Shown: positions 7,435 through 13,798 of the stretch, in pieces
Numbering within the stretch: the first letter of the stretch is position 1
Layout: each line of letters opens with the position of its first letter
DNA from: Thermoplasmata archaeon
Lineage (GTDB): Archaea; Thermoplasmatota; Thermoplasmata; Thermoplasmatales; Thermoplasmataceae
Length of the DNA: 16,082 nt
NCBI GenBank assembly: GCA_021792045.1
Contig: JAJYVJ010000028.1
Location: forward strand, 1-16,082
Direction of reading: 5' to 3'
Position numbers and translations under genes: made by a program
Notes under the pieces: model-generated
Databases searched by the model: none
What the model saw: the letters and a program-made list of their open reading frames with translations, nothing else
Told to the model about the DNA's origin: nothing

Positions 7435-7608
7435 ATGATTATCATTACTTGTGAAAAACATCCAACGGAATCGCAGGACATACCTTATCCGGCTAATAGT
7501 GGAAAATTCATATTCATTCATGACGAGGATGTTCAGATCTGCACTCTCCTTTGTCGCAAAGGTGTAGAGTGCAAGGGTCAAAACATATGTTACCGTTATG
7601 TGGAATAA
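7435..7608 (+). CDS. possible small Cys-containing protein, 57 aa
   Basis: ATG at 7435 opens a frame reading MIITCEKHPTESQDIPYPA, then a basic/hydrophobic middle and a C-terminus with CTLLCRKGVECKGQNIC. Five cysteines and two histidines in so short a protein suggest a metal-binding or disulfide fold. An A/T element (GTTTAATTTT, 7401-7410) lies about 30 bases upstream, giving a near-leaderless start; ATG 7426 is an alternative. The minus strand is also open here, so this could be chance. Codon choice looks ordinary for the window. No family is recognised. Confidence 0.35.
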   Translation: MIIITCEKHPTESQDIPYPANSGKFIFIHDEDVQICTLLCRKGVECKGQNICYRYVE

Positions 7609-7681
7609 CCTTGTGAGAGATAGATTTCTTGAAAGGGCTGAGTAAGATATGAAAATTTCCAAACAAAAATGCAGGTAACAA

Positions 7682-7787
7682 TTCAGTGATGCAAAGAGTA
7701 TTTCACTGAAATTCCATCACTCATCATGAATTTTCTCGTGAAATACCAGATGGGAATTAAAAATAGAGGATTTCCGGAAATTCTCTA
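7682..7787. repeat. cluster of inverted repeats just beyond the six-gene operon
   Basis: Three perfect or near-perfect inverted repeats crowd into 106 bases: TTCAGTGA (7682-7689) with TCACTGAA (7703-7710); GTATTTCAC (7698-7706) with GTGAAATAC (7738-7746); and a 24-base near-palindrome at 7764-7787 centred on ATTTCCGGAAAT, with 11 of 12 positions paired. The last lies 26 bases past the end of the operon's final gene and may act as a terminator or boundary. The first two share bases, so they are alternative structures. Confidence 0.5.
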
Positions 7788-7812
7788 ATTTCATTACAGA
7801 GATAATAAGATA

Positions 7813-8676
7813 TCATCTTTCGTTTTCCCTTTCGGCTGTCCTCTCCCTAATCCTCTCGGCCAGATGATCTACCATCTCTGAAAATTCCTTAGTCAAGTTT
7901 GTCCGAGTATCTTCATCCGGATCAGGGATTGTTTCAAATATGCTTTTTGACTGAAAATCCATGCCTATTAGTTGAGAAAACGCCTTTGTTTGACTTTTAT
8001 AGGTGAGGCCTTTCATCGCCCTTAAGATCTCTTCTGTAGTTAGATGATGGCTATCTGTCTTTGAGTCCATAGCTCTCTCGACAGCACCAGCTATCAGTCT
8101 TATGGGAAAAAATCCTTTCCGGGGGAAATTCTTTTCATCACCATTTATCCATGAGGTGACATCGTCTCTTACCAATATCAACATGGAGAATAACAACAAA
8201 GAATTGAAATAATTGGAAAAGCCATTTCCCTCTAATCCGAAATTGGTTAAGACGTGAGTAGAAATTGACACCTTATTCATAGGCACGATCAGAAAGTCAT
8301 CGTGGGAAGAGTCATATTCAATGGAGATCAAATCGTTTTGTGCTAACGTCTTTACTATCTTTTTTATTTTTAATGGTTCTGCATTCTCTATGTCCTGTCT
8401 GAATATTTTTTCGTCTGAACCGATGGATAAGTATACCATAGCTACCTCCTGCACCAAGTTTTTCACGCTTACATAACGATTGTAGACTGACAAGTTAGAG
8501 ACAAAATAGGGTAGATTGTTGGAGTAGTAATCTGGCAGTCTCTCTGAATCTGCAGAGGAAAGGTATCTCCGGAGATCTTCGATGAACAACTCCATAGCCT
8601 CAATCCCTATCGAGCAATGGGGACATATTGACCCTGAAACATCAAAGTTTGTAAGCCGGCATATCTTACAAATCAT
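7813..8676 (-). CDS. zinc-ribbon protein, last gene of the operon, 287 aa
   Basis: The N-terminus has a zinc ribbon (C3, C6, C18, C21; CKIC and CPHC). The rest is helical, with a segment reading KIKKIVKTLAQNDLISIEYD that looks like a winged-helix recognition and wing region, a hydrophobic helix (about NSLLLFSMLILV), and a charged helical tail (AERIRERTAERENER). No catalytic motif is seen. The layout parallels gene 11918-12772, which has the same zinc ribbon, a similar size, an equivalent 'ILKELSDASIINWES' segment and a similar tail, so the two are probably distant paralogues, perhaps partners in one complex. The ATG overlaps the stop of the SMC-like gene (ATGA), with GGTGGGG as ribosome binding site. 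A role in DNA binding or complex assembly is an inference. Confidence 0.55.
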   Translation of the reverse strand: MICKICRLTNFDVSGSICPHCSIGIEAMELFIEDLRRYLSSADSERLPDYYSNNLPYFVSNLSVYNRYVSVKNLVQEVAMVYLSIGSDEKIFRQDIENAEPLKIKKIVKTLAQNDLISIEYDSSHDDFLIVPMNKVSISTHVLTNFGLEGNGFSNYFNSLLLFSMLILVRDDVTSWINGDEKNFPRKGFFPIRLIAGAVERAMDSKTDSHHLTTEEILRAMKGLTYKSQTKAFSQLIGMDFQSKSIFETIPDPDEDTRTNLTKEFSEMVDHLAERIRERTAERENER

Positions 8677-10580
8677 GTCAACCCCACCGTAGGGTGACTG
8701 ACCCCCTCCTTCACCACAGTCATTATAATTGCTTTGTTGTTTCTCTTTCCAAATTCATCAGCGTATAAAAGTATTCTTTTTCGTCTTTCTTCATCGAAGA
8801 ACTCATAAATTCCATCGCAGAGTATTATAGGTATTTCTGGAGAATAACCTTGTGCAAGCGCTAACTGCAATGTTAGAGCGATAGTCGCTTGTTCTGATCT
8901 GCTAAGATTTTGTGTCTCAAGTATTTCAAAACTATCTACAGTTTTCTTCCTAGCGAGAATGTTAAAATTATTATCCACATAAATATCAAGGTCGAAAGAC
9001 ATTTCTTTCAATATTTTCTTTATATTCTTGTTAAACTCGTCCTTAAGCTTTGTTTGCTCCGATTCTTTTAGTTTTTGAAAATGGTCTTCTATGTCTGATA
9101 ATGAGTTCATTACACCTTTGTCAAAAATATCAATAGTTTTTGTTTCTACAGGATAATTTGTTCCGAATATGTTTATTTGTGAATATTTTTTACCCATTTC
9201 CAAATCTTTTATATCGGTTTCAAAAATTTTTATCTGGCTCTGGAGTGATTTGAGTCTTTCTGAATAGTCTCTGTTGCCAGCAGAAATAGCTAGCTGGAGG
9301 TTATCCCTCTGCCTACTTAATTCTGACTTTTTGATTTCTTCTGACTGTAGCTGGGTTAAAGCGTAATCTAAGTCCCGTTGGTAATTTCTTAAGTCATCTT
9401 TATTCCTGAGGATATTTTGTTCTAACCCAGAAATACTCTGAGATAGCTCTTTTTTCCTCTTTAGTATTTCATTCAAATCACCTGCCTTTCTTGAAAGCAA
9501 TGAGATTTGAGAGTCAAATCCCCTTATTGCCTCATCTTTCTCATTAGCTATTCTCTCAACCTCGGCTGGGTTTATTTTGTTGGAACCACAAAGCGGACAA
9601 ACTACTTCCCCAGAATGCTCCTTTTCAAGCATTGAGTGAGTACGCTTAAGAATATCATAAAGAATTTGCTCCTTAGATCTCTTATCCTTTAGAGAGTTGA
9701 TCTTTGCCTCGATCTCTGGAATCGAGTCTATGTCCGCCTTTTCATACTCTTCAACGGTTTCCCTGGATTCTCTGAGCTTCTGCTCCAATTGCTTAATCTG
9801 CTCATTTGTCTGCTCAATTCTGCCATTATAATTCCTAATCTGTTTTTCATATTCTACTATTATATTGTTTGATTTATTAATTAATTTCTCCATTTCTTTT
9901 ATTTGACTGTTTATCTCTGATATCCGCTCTTCCCTATTTGGGTCATTTTTTGCCTCTTCACTGATTTTCTCTTGTATGGCCTTTAGTTCTTGTTTAGCTT
10001 CTTCTAGTAATTTTCGTTTTTCTTTAATCTTTTTTTGAGAATCAGCGGATTCTTTAATCATTCTGTTGAGCTCCTGAATTTTTTGAAACAAATCTTTTTT
10101 AGTTTCTGTGACGCCGTCTATAACGTCCTCGTATCTCGTGATCATATTATTGAAGTCATTAAGATAATCACTTACTTTCACGGATGTCGTATGAGTTAAA
10201 ATACGCATTATCCAACTTACATCACTCAATACATTCGTTATTACAAACCTAGGATTAGAGCCCTTGAACTTTCCATTTCTTGAAATGAGCGCTGATTCAT
10301 TGATCAGGTTGCCACTTATGTTTATTCGGGCTTCATCAAGGCCTACAGTGATCAACCCGAAGTTGCCTTTACTACCATCCTGAAGTATGCCAAGCAGCTT
10401 CTGTTCTTCTGAGATTCTGGTATCCTTATTGGAAGCATCATATGAGATAGCTGCAGCAATTGCTCTAATTATCGAGGATTTCCCAACTGCGTTATCCCCG
10501 TATATCAAAGCAAGTCCAGCATCGGGAAATTCAAAAGACGAATCATTAATTGTTTGGACTCCTTCTATATGCAATTTCAC
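8673..10580 (-). CDS. Rad50/SMC-like ATPase with CPLC zinc hook, 635 aa
   Basis: The order of parts is N-terminal ATPase half with Walker A GDNAVGKSS (residues 28-36), a long coiled coil (about 150-320), a zinc hook CPLC (328-331) near the middle, the returning coiled coil (about 340-460), and the C-terminal ATPase half with ABC signature LSRSEQ (559-564) and Walker B IPIILCDG (to G590). Rad50-type proteins dimerise at the hook and clamp DNA. This one is short: archaeal Rad50 is much longer, and no Mre11 gene is nearby. Walker B reads CDGIYEFFDEE rather than DE, with the nearest glutamate at 593. The GTG start at 10580 follows GGGGGC. It resembles the class that includes DndD, PtuA and other defence ATPases, with no specific match. 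Confidence 0.85.
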   Translation of the reverse strand: MKLHIEGVQTINDSSFEFPDAGLALIYGDNAVGKSSIIRAIAAAISYDASNKDTRISEEQKLLGILQDGSKGNFGLITVGLDEARINISGNLINESALISRNGKFKGSNPRFVITNVLSDVSWIMRILTHTTSVKVSDYLNDFNNMITRYEDVIDGVTETKKDLFQKIQELNRMIKESADSQKKIKEKRKLLEEAKQELKAIQEKISEEAKNDPNREERISEINSQIKEMEKLINKSNNIIVEYEKQIRNYNGRIEQTNEQIKQLEQKLRESRETVEEYEKADIDSIPEIEAKINSLKDKRSKEQILYDILKRTHSMLEKEHSGEVVCPLCGSNKINPAEVERIANEKDEAIRGFDSQISLLSRKAGDLNEILKRKKELSQSISGLEQNILRNKDDLRNYQRDLDYALTQLQSEEIKKSELSRQRDNLQLAISAGNRDYSERLKSLQSQIKIFETDIKDLEMGKKYSQINIFGTNYPVETKTIDIFDKGVMNSLSDIEDHFQKLKESEQTKLKDEFNKNIKKILKEMSFDLDIYVDNNFNILARKKTVDSFEILETQNLSRSEQATIALTLQLALAQGYSPEIPIILCDGIYEFFDEERRKRILLYADEFGKRNNKAIIMTVVKEGVSHPTVGLT

Positions 10581-10592
10581 TGAAATCGCCCC

Positions 10593-10742
10593 CTAATACT
10601 CATCCCTTACCACCTTAGCTACATCAGAAACAATGATGTTTTTAATGTCATCCTGACTAATTCCGCTTTTATTTATCCTCTTCTCCAATGAACTTATGCA
10701 GTTCTGAGAAATCTTTTTTCTTATAACTTGGGTATCTGTCAT
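10593..10742 (-). CDS. 49-residue protein of the operon, unknown
   Basis: ATG at 10742 overlaps the stop of the upstream gene (ATGA) and follows a clear Shine-Dalgarno sequence (GGAGGG) seven bases ahead, so this start is preferred over the upstream in-frame one that would give 63 residues. The peptide MTDTQVIRKKISQNCISSLE continues as two predicted helices ending 'VSDVAKVVRDEY'. It has no recognisable family. Its position between the 149-residue protein and the SMC-like ATPase, with tight spacing on both sides, argues that it is a translated small subunit or adaptor of the same complex. Confidence 0.6.
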   Translation of the reverse strand: MTDTQVIRKKISQNCISSLEKRINKSGISQDDIKNIIVSDVAKVVRDEY

Positions 10743-11188
10743 AGTATTTCCCTCCTCAGATAAATCCTGTAATAACTGAACCAAGAGCGTTTTTCTTCCT
10801 TCGACTTTTCCTTCTCGTTCTCCAATACCTGCTTGAGTTGTATGATGACATTTTCATCCAGACCAGACACATCATATATTTCGAGCCCACCTCTGGCTTT
10901 CCCAGCTCCAGATCTCCTGCTGCCTGCATCAAGTTCGACTTCTATACTAATTGGGATGTGCCTAAGTAGCGCATAATCTTTGGGAAATATTGTTAGCGCA
11001 TCAGCATTCCCTTCAAGATTCTCTTTTAATTTATTAATAAGAGGCGGAAATTCTCCCCTTCCCATGTGCAAAAATCTCCTACAATCATTTGCACAGCTGT
11101 CTTTGTATTCCTTAAAGTAAATCTCAATTTCCAATTGCCCAGAATAGGGAAATCTTATTCCTTCTGGAGTTCCATTATCAGTTTCCAT
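10739..11188 (-). CDS. 149-residue protein of the operon, unknown family
   Basis: The start ATG shares a base with the TGA of the AAA+ gene (TGATG), and its stop overlaps the next start by four bases. The N-terminal half is strand-rich (QLEIEIYFKEYK) and includes CANDCRRFLHMGRG; the middle has 'IPISIEVELDAGSRRSGAGKARGG', a Gly/Arg-rich loop; the C-terminus is a charged helix followed by an aromatic tail. I see no nuclease, methylase or DNA-binding motif that I trust. The two cysteines four residues apart (CANDC) could bind metal with other ligands, but this is weak. Translational coupling on both sides suggests a stoichiometric subunit. Confidence 0.65.
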   Translation of the reverse strand: METDNGTPEGIRFPYSGQLEIEIYFKEYKDSCANDCRRFLHMGRGEFPPLINKLKENLEGNADALTIFPKDYALLRHIPISIEVELDAGSRRSGAGKARGGLEIYDVSGLDENVIIQLKQVLENEKEKSKEEKRSWFSYYRIYLRREIL

Positions 11189-11898
11189 CAGTTCTCACCT
11201 ACCATTTCCACCACTTCTAGCAGTGTCTCATGCTCAATATCTCTCAATGACTTAATTTTTCCTTGGTCGATCTTTGATTTTAAAGACTTTAATATCTGCT
11301 CTGTGTTCACCTCAAAAGTCTCTCCTCCCAGTGATTTCTCGGCGAACTCTTTCAGTTGTTCCTTGCTCAAGGCAGGGATTGAAATTGGGTACAGTCTTGA
11401 AATCAATGCAGGGTCCACCATTTCTGGCTTATTCGTTGTCGCTATCACAAGAGTGTTAGAGTGATCAATATCGTCTAGCAAGTGAAAAGCAACTGAGTTA
11501 ATAGAAAAGTGCCACTCTTTAGCAATTTCAATATCTCTGCTCATTAGGGTGCTTTCGATGTCATCAAAAATTATTATTCTCTTCTCAATTTGCTTGCCGT
11601 CTGAGTTCGCAATAAAAGCTTTCTTCAACTTTTCTTCTGCGTCTCCCCATTTTGGTGAAGCAATGTCTGATCCATCAAGCAGGAAGATCTTTACTGGTGT
11701 GCCCTTACCTATTAAAAGTGCAGCCTGTTTTGCAATTTCTGTCTTTCCGTTTCCTGGAGGACCTGAAAGCAAGAAGCCTGAAAACTTCAAGCTAACATCA
11801 TTTTTGAATACGTAGTCTGCAATTTTATAAATTCTCTTTGCAATTTCGCTCTGATACCCAAGCAATTTCGTTGCCTTTATTCTTGTACTTATTTCCAT
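11188..11898 (-). CDS. AAA+ ATPase, 236 aa
   Basis: This single-domain AAA+ protein has Walker A GPPGNGKT (residues 46-53), Walker B RIIIFDD (107-113), sensor 1 ATTN (153-156) and an arginine-finger candidate in ALISRL (R168). The last 60 residues form the small helical lid. Walker B has Asp (D113) where the catalytic Glu normally sits, so hydrolysis may be slow; E115 could compensate. The family call is AAA+ of the classic clade (FtsH/katanin/spastin-like fold), not a helicase. ATG at 11898 follows AAAGGAGGA and lies 19 bases after the upstream stop. The next gene starts on its own stop codon. In the operon it probably remodels or loads partner proteins on DNA. Confidence 0.88.
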   Translation of the reverse strand: MEISTRIKATKLLGYQSEIAKRIYKIADYVFKNDVSLKFSGFLLSGPPGNGKTEIAKQAALLIGKGTPVKIFLLDGSDIASPKWGDAEEKLKKAFIANSDGKQIEKRIIIFDDIESTLMSRDIEIAKEWHFSINSVAFHLLDDIDHSNTLVIATTNKPEMVDPALISRLYPISIPALSKEQLKEFAEKSLGGETFEVNTEQILKSLKSKIDQGKIKSLRDIEHETLLEVVEMVGEN

Positions 11899-11917
11899 TA
11901 ACCATATCCTCCTTTAT

Positions 11918-12772
11918 CTATCTCGTCCTAATATTCTCCCTTAATCTTTGGAGATATTGAACTATGTCTGGAGATATAACGTAAACCTTGTCGTCGTTGC
12001 CATTATCTTCAACATCGATTGTAGCCTTTTGCGCATAGTCTGTACTAAGGGAGCTGAGATTGGTTATTATCGTCCCATAGACATTACCTGTCCCCCTTCT
12101 TTTCTTCAGAAATTTGTTTGTTCTTTCAAGAGAAATCTTACCATCGCTGTTCCCTACTAGGATTGACAGCATGATGATCCATGGTTTTTTTGGAACCAGG
12201 TTCAATTTTTTGACCTCCTCTCTTGAGTCACAATGGGAATAGTTTCGAATTAAAGGGAGTAGCGAATAAAATCCCATAATGTGACCATATCTCTGTTCCG
12301 CTCGATCAGTTACCGATGAGCGTTTGTAAGATTCTTTCAGGTTCTTGATCACATCGCCAGAATAAATTTTTGGCGAATTACCGCTGTTAAGCGATGAAGA
12401 TTCCCAATTTATAATGGAAGCATCAGATAGTTCTTTTAAGATTTTCAATTGATTAAGTCTGGTCTGTACCTTCTTCGTGAATTGCTCCAGTGTTGTCTCA
12501 TTGTTGCCTTTATCTATGAATTGATCCAGGAAGAATTTCATTGAGTTCTTATATGTCCGAAGCAACGAATCTTCCTGCACGATGAATGCAAATTCTCTTA
12601 GCATCTTGAATACAGACTCCCTATCAACGGAGGGATTGTATGATAACTCTTTCTTTGCGTCTTCAAATAAAACGTCTATGAGATCCTTCAATTCTTCGCA
12701 TTCAGTACATTTCTGACCCCCGTCGGTAACTTTTCTCCCACAGAGAATACAGTTTATGTTCATTGATATCAT
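11918..12772 (-). CDS. zinc-ribbon protein, first gene of the operon, 284 aa
   Basis: The N-terminus has a zinc ribbon (C8, C11, C22, C25; CILC and CTEC). The body is helical, with no catalytic motif. 'LKILKELSDASIINWESSSL' resembles a winged-helix recognition and wing segment, and 'YGHIMGFYSLLPLIRNY' forms a helix like that of the paralogous gene at 7813-8676. The tail is basic (RLRENIRTR). An A/T-rich block (12781-12804) gives the promoter; ATG 12763 would be about 25 bases from the TATA centre and is a reasonable alternative to ATG 12772. The gene leads the six-gene operon and is divergent from the PP-loop enzyme gene, so both may share control. A DNA-binding or scaffold role is inferred from the zinc ribbon and winged-helix-like segment. 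Confidence 0.55.
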   Translation of the reverse strand: MISMNINCILCGRKVTDGGQKCTECEELKDLIDVLFEDAKKELSYNPSVDRESVFKMLREFAFIVQEDSLLRTYKNSMKFFLDQFIDKGNNETTLEQFTKKVQTRLNQLKILKELSDASIINWESSSLNSGNSPKIYSGDVIKNLKESYKRSSVTDRAEQRYGHIMGFYSLLPLIRNYSHCDSREEVKKLNLVPKKPWIIMLSILVGNSDGKISLERTNKFLKKRRGTGNVYGTIITNLSSLSTDYAQKATIDVEDNGNDDKVYVISPDIVQYLQRLRENIRTR

Positions 12773-12897
12773 GATGTTAGTATATTATAATATTAATATA
12801 TTATCTAATGCAGTAACAATGCAATCATTAAACCACTTAACTTTTATCCTTGCTACAAGGAAATATAGATATAACATTATAGATTGCAGGTGTGATT
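12773..12897. promoter_or_regulatory. divergent promoter region between the operon and the PP-loop gene
   Basis: The gap of 125 bases contains 24 consecutive A/T bases (12781-12804) close to the operon start, serving as TATA element for the minus strand, and an AAATATAGATATAA block (12861-12874) about 25-35 bases before ATG 12898 for the plus strand. AGGTG at 12888-12892 could be the ribosome binding site of the PP-loop gene. Expression of both units is therefore probably co-regulated. Confidence 0.5.
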
Positions 12898-13635
12898 ATG
12901 AGTTTGGAAGAAGACAAGAAAGGGTGGGCACTCCTTTCTGGCGGAAAAGATAGCACGCTAGCTGCAGTCGAAATGAGTATAAAAAACAAGTTGGAAGGCG
13001 TGATATACATTGATACTGGTATAGGGCTGAATGAGACAAAAGAGTATGTCGAAGAGATTTCCTCTAAGTTTGGCTGGGACCTGAAAGTTTTTAAAGGATA
13101 TACTAGTTATGACTCTTATGTTTTAAAGCACGGATTTCCCACTCCAAGTGGACATAGTCAGATAATGCATATTCTGAAACTAGATGCAGTCAGGAGGTTC
13201 ATATCTTGGCATAAAAGAGAGATTGGCGTTGCTCCTCTTCTCTTTTCTGGCGTAAGAAGATCTGAGAGTAGCAGACGGTCACAATGGGCTAGGAGAGTTC
13301 AGTTTTATCAGGGAGCATACTGGGACTGCCCAATATTTCACTATGATGACAATAAGGTATGGGAATTGCATTATGAACAAAAAATTCCTATAAATAGTGC
13401 GTACGGGACAATTGGAAAGAGTGGAGATTGCTTATGCGGTGCATTTGGTAATTTAACCGAAAAAAAAATAATTGAAAAGTATTATCCTTATCTATCAGAT
13501 CATATCAGCCATTTGGAAGAGAATACTAAATCAGAGAAGTATGGTATATGGGGAAACACTGATAAACCCATATGTGCACTCAAAGGAAAAGGCCAATCTG
13601 AGCATCTTCTTTGCAGCGAATGTTCCATTAAGTAA
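12898..13635 (+). CDS. PAPS-reductase-like PP-loop enzyme with Cys-rich C-terminus, 245 aa
   Basis: The N-terminal PP-loop is SGGKDST (residues 14-20), followed by 'IDTGIGLNET' (38-47), GVRRSES (118-124) and 'DCPIFHYDDNKVWEL' (143-157), the sequence of motifs in phosphoadenosine-phosphosulfate reductase (CysH)-type enzymes and in DndC. The family activates a substrate by adenylation or reduces activated sulfur. The C-terminus has SGDCLCG (C178, C180), C226 and CSEC (C239, C242), a five-cysteine set that could hold an iron-sulfur cluster. Assimilatory CysH usually carries its cysteines as a different pattern. ATG 12898 with AGGTG upstream is preferred to GTG 12892. It faces the six-gene operon and no sulfate assimilation genes are nearby, so I think it serves that operon in nucleic-acid modification rather than cysteine synthesis. 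Confidence 0.82.
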   Translation: MSLEEDKKGWALLSGGKDSTLAAVEMSIKNKLEGVIYIDTGIGLNETKEYVEEISSKFGWDLKVFKGYTSYDSYVLKHGFPTPSGHSQIMHILKLDAVRRFISWHKREIGVAPLLFSGVRRSESSRRSQWARRVQFYQGAYWDCPIFHYDDNKVWELHYEQKIPINSAYGTIGKSGDCLCGAFGNLTEKKIIEKYYPYLSDHISHLEENTKSEKYGIWGNTDKPICALKGKGQSEHLLCSECSIK

Positions 13636-13660
13636 TAACTAAAATTGCGTCTTAAAGCTT

Positions 13661-13720
13661 TTGCACCTAAAAGATTAAAGTTGCACCTAAATCCCATTGA
13701 AAATGCCCGTTTAAGTGCAA
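13661..13720. repeat. TTGCACCTAAA repeats, two direct and one inverted
   Basis: TTGCACCTAAA occurs at 13661-13671 and, exactly 20 bases later, at 13681-13691. TTTAAGTGCAA at 13710-13720 is its reverse complement with one change. They sit just after the PP-loop gene and before the IS110 element. A 20-base spacing would put sites on nearly the same face of the helix, so a protein-binding array is possible. Confidence 0.45.
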
Positions 13721-13798
13721 AGCCCAGGCGACCCGTTTCTATTTATTGCTCTCAAGTTGGAAATACTGCTATCTAAATAATTTGACCGGTATTCGCTT

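Noticed and set aside
8673..10580. True Rad50 of the Mre11-Rad50 repair complex
   Set aside because: The protein is much shorter than archaeal Rad50, no Mre11, HerA or NurA gene is nearby, and it is embedded in an operon of unfamiliar genes.
11066..11815. Plus-strand frames of 61-132 codons opposite the AAA+ and 149-residue genes
   Set aside because: Serine- and phenylalanine-rich translations typical of antisense frames; the opposite strand carries the Walker motifs.
7813..13635. Canonical Dnd or Ssp phosphorothioation locus
   Set aside because: Only the PP-loop and SMC-like types are shared; no cysteine desulfurase, DndB, DndE or SspB/SspC-like gene is visible, and the PP-loop protein is much shorter than DndC.
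13661..13720. CRISPR array
   Set aside because: There are only two direct copies of an 11-base motif, spaced 20 bases start to start; repeats and spacers are far too short and no cas gene is present.
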